From Phoronis pallida (lineage: Eukaryota > Phoronida > Phoronidae), in the NCBI GenBank assembly GCA_028565715.1, contig JAOXYC010254898.1, positions 1 to 10,050 on the forward strand: DNA of 10,050 bases. Reading direction: 5' to 3'. The position numbers and the translations under genes are program-made. Positions 4,888 to 10,050 of the stretch are shown here, in pieces; the stretch's first letter is position 1; every line of letters begins with the position of its first letter. Below the pieces are notes generated by a model. The model saw only the letters and a list, made by a program, of their open reading frames with translations, did not search any database and had not been told where the DNA came from.

Positions 4888-7725
4888 CTGAAAAAATATA
4901 AAAAAACACATTTTAACTATTTAAATATCAAGTTATTGCCGGCGACGTTAACAATGTGCCTCAATGATGAAGTTAATGTGTGTAACTTAATCCCCAAAAT
5001 GGTTTTAAGATTGGTGAAAATTCGGGATGAGGTTTTCTCATTTAAAGTTGCTCAGCGTTTACTGATGACTTTTTGTTATACTGTTTATTCTTTTCATGAT
5101 TTGCAACATACAGAAAAATTATAATCCGACACTGAACAGACAGTGAATTTAACCGCAAAACTTGTTTGTTCTAAAACCGGACTTAATCATCCCCGCGCTC
5201 TGGGTGGAAATGTAGTGGCTTTCCCTTTTGAGCATAACCCAAAATGTCCGTCATTTGATATTATTTTATGGGAAAGGTTCATGCGTAATGCAAATGGTAA
5301 ACGTGTTTATCTAATGGCGGAGACCAAATTTTACAAATACTTACCGAATCACCGACAAACCACCCATCCCCGCCTTTGTTATTTGATAACCAGGCTTCTA
5401 ATTTCTCTAGCCAATTGTCTAACTTCTCCGAAAACTTTTTCGTTGCCTCTGCCTAAAAATAATAGAAATAAGTCGTCAAGTTTTACAGGTGACTGTGTTG
5501 TGATGTGTCCCTTCAGACTCAAGATGATTCTGTGTGGATTTCTAATTCGTAGTACAAGAAAGATGCCGTACAGCAAATGACCTGTGGAATCACCATGTCA
5601 CTAAAAGCGTATGGGTTCAAATCTGGGGAAGAAAGATAATATTGTTTTGAAATATTTCATTTGACGATTCTCTCGGTTTTCCGGTCCTAACACCGCGGCA
5701 GAACACATCAGTCATGTCGTAGATTCTGGCAAACAACCAGCCTACAAGGCCAGTTGCAATTCGTAGTTTACCCCGGGAGTTTACCCTACATATGTGAAGA
5801 AATTTAAAGCATTTTCCGGACTTTTCGAAGAAATCGATCAAACCTACCTTCCTTGCTTCGTCTTTCTCGAAGAAGAATCCTGCCAAACCTGACGTGATGT
5901 CATCTAAAGAACACTGGATCATATCGATGTAAAATTCTTCTCGTTTATTGCTTCCCATTAGACCTTGAAGAAGAAAGAGTTTTTCATTAAAGAAATGGGC
6001 AAATAGGGTCTTTAGGATAGTCGGTAATGTTTTATAATGCAAGAAGGAATACAAAACCTATCTAGGGATGTCCCCAAACCAGAGCTGAATTCCACGTTCA
6101 TCCTATCAACTGTTGGTAAGGCCGGAGATATAACACGTGGGTGCCTGTCCTTATAATGACAGTTGTGCAGCATGATGGTCCTACGCCATCATGGTCCTAC
6201 GACACCATGGTCCTACGACACTATGGTCCTACGACATGATGGTCCTATGACATCATAGTCCTACGATTGTTTTATAGCAATCGGGACTATGATGTCGTTT
6301 TATCGTAATCGTAGGACCATCATGTCGTTTTATTCGAATCGTAGGACTGTGATGTCGTTTTATTCGAATCGTAGGACCATGATGTCGTTTAATTGCAATC
6401 GTAGGACCAACATGTCGTAGGACAATGGTGTCGCTTTATCGTCATCGTAGGACTATGATGTCGCAGGGCCATAGTGTCGTAGGACCATCGTGTGCCCCCC
6501 AAATTGTACAATGTATGCAAAAATCCTTATAGAAATTTGTACGGAACTTGTGACGTCACCGATATGTAATTCATAGCTAAGCACATAAGAAAGGTCACTT
6601 TTTCTCAAATAATTTCAACATTTCAATTCCAAACAAGAAAACTACCAAATATATCTAAAACAGGGTTCCCTGTTTTAGATTTATTTGTTGATTTTATTGT
6701 TTGGAACTAGAATTTTGTAATGATTTGAGAACAAGTGATATTTCCAATGTTTCAAAAAAATATATGTTAAAAGGGTAGTTTATGTGATAAAATAAACTTA
6801 CCAAATTCTTTCGCCAGGAATCTATTAATTGTTCCACTCTGGCACAGTTTTTTATCACCGCCCATCCTGAGTTCTGGTAAACCTCCGTATAATAGATCTG
6901 TAAAATATGAAAATCGACACTGAATAATTTCATCAGAGTAGTGGCCTATCGATATCCAAGAAACAATGTTTTTCTTGGCCACCACTACAGAATTGATTAA
7001 GAGTAGTGACGACTCGGATTTTCATGATCTTTTTTGGATTTCTTTCTATGAAATGATACAAATCAATTTTGAATGCTTGACATTGTCATACTTTATAAAA
7101 TATTTTTGTTTGATAAAGTACTGATTTGCTACCTATGTTTACAGATTGAACAGGCATAATACATTACAGTACAGTTCCACCTATCGGCTATTTAATCCTT
7201 AAAAAATGGTGCAGGCATAGCTAATACTATCACAACATTTTTTTCTGACCATTTGTGTCAATTTAGTACATTTGCGTTTTCCAACACGTAGCCTACCTAC
7301 GTTTTGAAAATTTTGGACTCCAAAATTTTAAATTCCAAATATTTCTATCTTTATTTCATAAGTCAGGCGTTTTGGGAATACGCTAAATCAAATTGAAATA
7401 AAATATGGGTCAATATGGTTACAATCATGGGTCAGAATGCCTAGCCCATTGTGTCCATGGACAAAATGGGAAAGACAAATGTAATATGTTTTGAATGTTA
7501 GTTGACCTGTTTTTATTTATATTAGAAAAACTCGCCCAGTAAAAAGCAAATGTTAGTTTATTAAATATCCTTTGTCGGCTTGATAAACTAACCTTTCTTC
7601 TGTGCTGCGAATTGTTCTCCAGTAAGTCGTGTATCTGTGTATTCTTGACCAGCCAAGGCGAACAAGTAACGAGCCGTCTCCGCACGGGCGCGGACATTGA
7701 AGTAAACGAGTTCGTAAGTTGTCAT
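4723..7725 (-). CDS. Gene B: complete sigma-class (HPGDS-like) glutathione S-transferase, 5 coding exons
   Basis: Coding exons joined on the minus strand are 7725-7593, 6897-6802, 5963-5848, 5452-5345 and 4887-4723. They give 205 residues, the normal length for a cytosolic sigma GST, and every junction has GT/AG ends. Intron phases are 1, 1, 0, 0. The N-terminal thioredoxin-like domain (about 1-77) holds the family's catalytic tyrosine at Y8 (ELVYFNVRARAE), the cis-proline P52 in GGLPEL, and the glutathione-binding Gln-Ser pair Q64-S65 in LCQSGTINRFLAKEFG. The helical C-terminal domain (about 78-205) includes LDD at 96-98, the VGDSPTLAD N-capping segment at 148-156 and the C-terminus AKRPESTF. 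The family conjugates glutathione to electrophiles in the cytosol, and some members isomerise prostaglandin H2. No Trp is seen near residue 104, where vertebrate HPGDS has one, so general detoxification is more likely than prostaglandin D synthesis. One oddity is Ala13, where the family motif normally has Gly (RGRAE). Recognition is by motif only. Confidence 0.93.
5345..5452 (-). CDS. Gene B exon 5: middle of the C-terminal domain
   Basis: Reading frame and splice sites define this exon, since no ORF of useful length covers it cleanly. The acceptor is ATTTTTAG before 5452 and the donor is TCG|GTAAGT at 5344. It is 108 bases in phase 0 and encodes residues 116-151, from AEATKKFSEKLDNWLEKLEAW to GWFVGDS. 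The WFVGDS end is the usual sigma-GST lead into the next exon's TLAD. Confidence 0.9.
5848..5963 (-). CDS. Gene B exon 4: start of the C-terminal helical domain
   Basis: The acceptor follows a strong pyrimidine tract (CTTTCTTCTTCAAG) before 5963, and the donor is AAG|GTAGGT at 5847. The exon completes Gly77 and encodes residues 78-115, including IDMIQCSLDD and FFFEKDEARK. The LDD at 96-98 aligns with the conserved aspartate cluster of HPGDS (IVDTLDD), part of which binds metal at the dimer interface in the vertebrate enzyme. Confidence 0.9.
6171..6494. repeat. Foldback cluster of TCCTACGA-type units
   Basis: The left part (6171-6264) has six units of about 16 bp with consensus CATSATGGTCCTACGA. 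At a small hairpin (CGATTG 6264-6269, CAATCG 6278-6283) the orientation flips. From 6284 on, the same core appears reversed as TCGTAGGACCAT, in 16-bp units mixed with 30-bp units carrying an extra TTTTATTCGAATCG-like insert. The outer ends are also inverted (CATGATGGTCCTACG against GACCATCGTGTG). It looks like a foldback or MITE-derived satellite, and it lies in gene B intron 3. Confidence 0.85.
6583..6750. repeat. 168-bp near-perfect palindrome (foldback element)
   Basis: The sequence is self-complementary about a centre at 6666.5 with no net gaps. The innermost arms, ATCTAAAACAGGG (6653-6665) and CCCTGTTTTAGAT (6668-6680), are a perfect 13-bp hairpin with a TT loop. Over the inner 39 positions 34 pair, and pairing continues clearly to 6595/6738 and patchily to 6583/6750. 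It lies in gene B intron 3. The shape suits a palindromic MITE; a hairpin RNA is possible but unproven. Confidence 0.8.
6802..6897 (-). CDS. Gene B exon 3: GSH-binding segment
   Basis: The acceptor is TTTTACAG before 6897 and the donor is G|GTAAGT at 6801. The exon completes Asp45, encodes residues 46-76 and supplies the first base of Gly77. It contains the cis-Pro loop GGLPEL and the QSGTINRFL helix that contacts the gamma-glutamyl part of glutathione. It is one codon shorter than the matching exon of gene A. Confidence 0.92.
6985..7560. other. Gene B intron 2, unique AT-rich sequence
   Basis: Intronic sequence between exons 3 and 2. Apart from T- and A-rich runs, nothing is distinguishable in it. 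Confidence 0.5.
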
Positions 7726-7742
7726 TTTGAGTTTTGGTTCTT
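7593..7742 (-). CDS. Gene B exon 2: short 5' UTR end plus first coding exon
   Basis: The acceptor is TTTGCAG just before 7742 and the donor is G|GTTAGT at 7592. The ATG occupies 7725-7723 and is preceded by 17 untranslated bases (AAGAACCAAAACTCAAA, A at -3). The exon encodes residues 1-44, from MTTYELVYFNVRARAE to GEQFAAQKK, plus one base of codon 45. An acceptor directly upstream of the ATG means there is a separate non-coding first exon. Confidence 0.92.
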
Positions 7743-7851
7743 CTGCAAATCACAACAAAATTTGATGAAAAACTATTTTGTACGATCAATATAAAAATAT
7801 AGGGTCAAGTTATCAGAATAACGATAACAGTGTGATTAAGACAAGTGAATT

Positions 7852-7905
7852 GGTCTCACCACGGATACTATTTCGTTTATAGTAGTAGCCTATCCGTGGT
7901 CTCAC
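7852..7905. repeat. Small nested hairpin with flanking direct repeats
   Basis: ACCACGGATA (7858-7867) and TATCCGTGGT (7891-7900) are 10-bp perfect inverted arms. Inside them TACTAT (7866-7871) and ATAGTA (7879-7884) form a second hairpin. The direct repeat GGTCTCAC appears at 7852-7859 and 7898-7905. It lies in gene B intron 1. Confidence 0.6.
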
Positions 7906-8399
7906 TTACGAAAACACTCTGAGATGATTTCGTAAAAGTAAAAGCGACACATTCTTAGAAATCCGTTCTTAATATCGATCGGTATTGATTTGACAATATA
8001 TCTATAGCTGTTGCATCAAAGTATTAGGAAATAAAACACATGGATCATAAGATGTTGTAACTTCGAATCTTTTAAAACTAAATAAGAGCATTTTTCGGTT
8101 ATCGGTGAACGCCTATAATTAAGTATGATTTACAATGTACGGAAAGATTTGATGTTCATTAACAACAAGATCATTCAAGGTAGAGCCTAATTGTCATCAA
8201 ACTGAAATTCAATAATTCTCTTAAAGTGTACGTAGGAAAACATCGTCGTTAACATAAAATCAGGCACAAACTAGTCGTATCAGGTATTCATACCTGGTCG
8301 TAGGCATCACATCCAGAAAAACATCATGCGAATCACATTTTGTGTTCTTAATCCCGATACTATATAGTATACCTACACATTCCTACATTATTGACTTAC

Positions 8400-8440
8400 C
8401 TTAGTGTGCGTGTGTTCTCTACGACAATACTGACAGTAGT
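8400..8440 (-). other. Gene B inferred non-coding first exon (5' UTR)
   Basis: A strong donor, ACACTAAG|GTAAGT, ends the exon at 8400. Its partner is the acceptor at 7742, 17 bases ahead of the ATG, leaving a 657-base intron. The start is placed at A8440 because it lies 30 bases downstream of the TATA-like box and sits in a TCACT initiator-like context. The exact start site is an estimate. Confidence 0.6.
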
Positions 8441-8463
8441 GAGAGTCAGGAACGCGTGTCACC

Positions 8464-8470
8464 TATTTAA
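8464..8470 (-). promoter_or_regulatory. Gene B TATA-like box
   Basis: On the minus strand this reads TTAAATA within GTTAAATAGG. It lies about 30 bases upstream of the inferred start site at 8440, directly above the 5' UTR exon. It is an imperfect TATA box, supported mainly by position. Confidence 0.5.
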
Positions 8471-8486
8471 CGACCTCAGCCGATTC

Positions 8487-8537
8487 CTGCATGACACAGC
8501 ATTTTTACACTAATACAAAATAGGCTGTGTCATGCAG
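8487..8537. promoter_or_regulatory. Inverted pair of ARE/MARE-like elements in the gene B promoter
   Basis: CTGCATGACACAGC at 8487-8500 and its exact reverse complement GCTGTGTCATGCAG at 8524-8537 form a 14-bp perfect inverted repeat with a 23-bp spacer. Each arm contains ATGACACAGC, a full match to the ARE core RTGACnnnGC. The proximal arm also has the 3' extension (GCATTT). The sequence TGCTGTGTCATGC is close to a Maf recognition element. Such sites bind CNC-bZIP/small Maf dimers (Nrf2, CncC) and classically control GST genes. Binding here is inferred. Confidence 0.65.
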
Positions 8538-8556
8538 TGTGACTGACAACGGTGAT

Positions 8557-8571
8557 GTGTTCTTAGAACAC
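8557..8571. repeat. 15-bp palindrome upstream of the gene B AREs
   Basis: GTGTTCTTAGAACAC has perfect 7-bp arms around one base. It lies 20 bp beyond the distal ARE. It resembles a receptor or heat-shock half-site pair but has neither standard spacing, so its role is unknown. Confidence 0.35.
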
Positions 8572-8589
8572 TAAAATGTCTTACATACA

Positions 8590-9060
8590 GGTATAATTGG
8601 CCGTGAGTTTCCGTGATGAACGTGCATTTTTGTGCATAATGCGTCATTAACATTATGAAGTTATCAGCCTATTTTGTGTTACTATTGTAATATTTACATT
8701 GATTTTTTAATTTGAAACAACAATTAGACATTAACAGAGGGGGGGGGGCTTCAATAAAATGTTGGTATGTATGTATGTGCCGCCCTCAGGTAAAAAAGCA
8801 CATCCGTTTCTACCACGCTGGAAATAACCAGAACAAGCAAAGCTCAACCCATTTCAATGCTTGACTCCGGCAGAAATATCGAATAATTGCCAAACATGAC
8901 ACATCAATACCCGATCAGTGAATGCCTGACCTATATCAACATCAAATTCGGTGAAAACTCGCCCCAATTTATCGTCTGCCCCTACCCCTAAAAGAGAGGT
9001 ACCCCCGGGAAAACATACACTGGCCGGAACAATGCAGGACAATGCGACTATACAGATGAA
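8590..9060. other. Region upstream of gene B with a weak ORF
   Basis: The stretch holds a run of nine or more G near 8739-8747 and a short (GTAT)n run near 8765. It also holds an open frame on the minus strand (about 9067-8854) that reads FFICIVALSCIVPASVCFPG and then a polar tail ending AGVKH. That frame has no ATG, only a possible acceptor (CATCTGTATAG). No family is recognised, so it is not called as a gene. Confidence 0.3.
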
Positions 9061-9076
9061 AAATACAGAACAGATT

Positions 9077-9420
9077 TATTATTAGTTTTTATTTTATTAT
9101 TTATTATTATTATCACCAATACAATACAATGCAATTCAATACTATACATGTATCAATTGGTGTGGTGATCAACTAAAGGTTTTAAAAACCGCTATCAAGC
9201 TGATCAACCAACAATGGAATAATGGAAAAATATCAATTGCATCGAAAGAATAAAAGGTTAAAAATAATTGCAATTCAATAAAATAAAACAAAGACTAAAA
9301 GGTAAAAATATTTACAATACATAGCCAGAGAACTAAAAGGAAAAAGGAAGAATGGGTCACAAAGAACTATAGCATGACAAAGCAGACCCTATAGGTCGTT
9401 TCTACCTTACATTTATTGAG
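9077..9420. repeat. Low-complexity ATT-rich tract and A-rich stretch
   Basis: An ATT/TTTA-rich run at 9077-9113 is followed by an inverted CACCAAT (9114-9120) / ATTGGTG (9156-9162). Four spaced occurrences of a (C)TAAAAGGTWAAAA-like phrase follow, near 9171, 9248, 9294 and 9330. It may be the remains of a retroelement 3' end, but no element boundary can be set. Confidence 0.4.
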
Positions 9421-9973
9421 TAAAAATGCTTGTCATGTGATTTTCGCTGTAAGCCCTTGCGCGTACCAATGTACATACAAAACTGCCCGGCAAAACTGCA
9501 AGTCATCGGATCTGTGAAGTTTGCTTGCGATGCTCGTATTATTTACACAGGAACAATTGATTTACAAATACAGCTTACATATACATGCCGATATTCTGCG
9601 GGTTATTGCATTCGAGACAGACTCCAGGCGGGAATGTTTTTTCGAGGCCGTAGGTATCAATCTACTTTAACATTCAATAAAAACATTTTTATTGACTGTT
9701 GCAAATCTTTTATTGCATGATATGAAGCTTACGTATGTGGTATAATTGTATTATACAGAGTACATTGCGGTTTCTTTGACCTAATTTCCCTGGCTAATTT
9801 CGGTAAATGTTTCCTATTTTTCATTGCAAAGCTGTGCGAGACAAGTAGATAAAAAATCCAAAAAAAGCAGCGTTTAATATTCTTTTATTTTTGAAAGAAC
9901 GCCTGATGCAATATACACTACCATTGATATCAATTAGCTGTCTTTAATTATTTATATAAAATTTAGTATGAAA

Positions 9974-9975
<2 letters not shown>
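9421..9975. other. No supported gene
   Basis: A Cys-containing open frame on the plus strand (ATG near 9469 to stop at 9720) is no longer than chance allows. It has no recognisable domain or splice context. The rest is AT-rich. Confidence 0.4.

Positions 9976-10050
<75 letters not shown>
9976..10050. repeat. (GAT)n microsatellite, truncated by the window edge
   Basis: Twenty-five uninterrupted GAT triplets run to the last base. Full length cannot be known from this window. The purity suggests a young, length-variable locus. Confidence 0.95.

Noticed and set aside
5143-5580. Plus-strand 145-residue ORF
   Set aside because: It runs antisense to gene B exon 5 and its flanking introns. It has no recognisable domain, and the minus strand explains the conserved part.
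6171-6494. CRISPR-like array
   Set aside because: Units adjoin without unique spacers, reverse orientation within the array, and lie in an animal intron.
6550-6559. Palindromic CRE (GTGACGTCAC)
   Set aside because: It is a perfect consensus, but it is isolated deep in intron 3 with no promoter context and may be chance.
8357-8370. 14-bp palindrome ATACTATATAGTAT just inside gene B intron 1
   Set aside because: It is AT-only apart from two bases and is expected by chance in such DNA. No role could be supported.
9430-9720. 96-residue plus-strand ORF
   Set aside because: The first codon is TTG, the first ATG is near 9469, and the length is within chance for AT-rich DNA of this size. No motif is seen.
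8590-10050. A further GST copy upstream of gene B
   Set aside because: I looked on the minus strand for the TLADAH and QSGTINRFL exon motifs and found none.

Overview
This is eukaryotic, AT-rich nuclear DNA from an animal, most likely a marine invertebrate. The evidence is short exons with GT/AG introns, a tRNA-derived SINE, several minisatellites, and a class of glutathione S-transferase (sigma/HPGDS-like) that is abundant in invertebrates. The phylum cannot be fixed from the sequence alone.

The core of the window is a head-to-tail pair of sigma-class GST genes, both on the minus strand. Gene B is complete. It has an inferred 5' UTR exon at 8400-8440, coding exons at 7725-7593, 6897-6802, 5963-5848, 5452-5345 and 4887-4723, and an AATAAA signal at 4436-4431. 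Spliced, it encodes 205 residues with intron phases 1, 1, 0, 0. Gene A lies about 0.9 kb downstream of it. Only its inferred 5' UTR exon (3441-3488) and first two coding exons (2558-2426 and 2018-1920) are visible. Its next intron is at least 1.9 kb long and runs off the left edge. The two genes share exon boundaries, phases and a promoter layout.

Each promoter has a TATA-like box about 30 bp upstream of a plausible start site, and an antioxidant-response-element (ARE) core 13-20 bp further upstream in the same orientation. Gene B carries a second ARE, making a perfect 14-bp inverted pair. This fits stress-inducible control by a CNC-bZIP/small Maf (Nrf2-like) factor, which is inferred from motifs only.

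Layout from left to right. 1-110: GACCC-rich repeat. 690-1160: decayed coding-like segment, with a related inverted piece at 1794-1860. 1240-1711: two families of short tandem repeats, all inside gene A intron 3. 1920-2575: gene A exons. 2679-2990: SINE in gene A intron 1. 3441-3543: gene A 5' exon and promoter. 3944-4362: 48-bp tandem array between the genes. 4415-8440: gene B, whose intron 3 holds a foldback repeat cluster (6171-6494) and a long near-perfect palindrome (6583-6750). 8464-8571: gene B promoter. 8590-9975: no supported gene. 9976-10050: GAT microsatellite running off the right edge.
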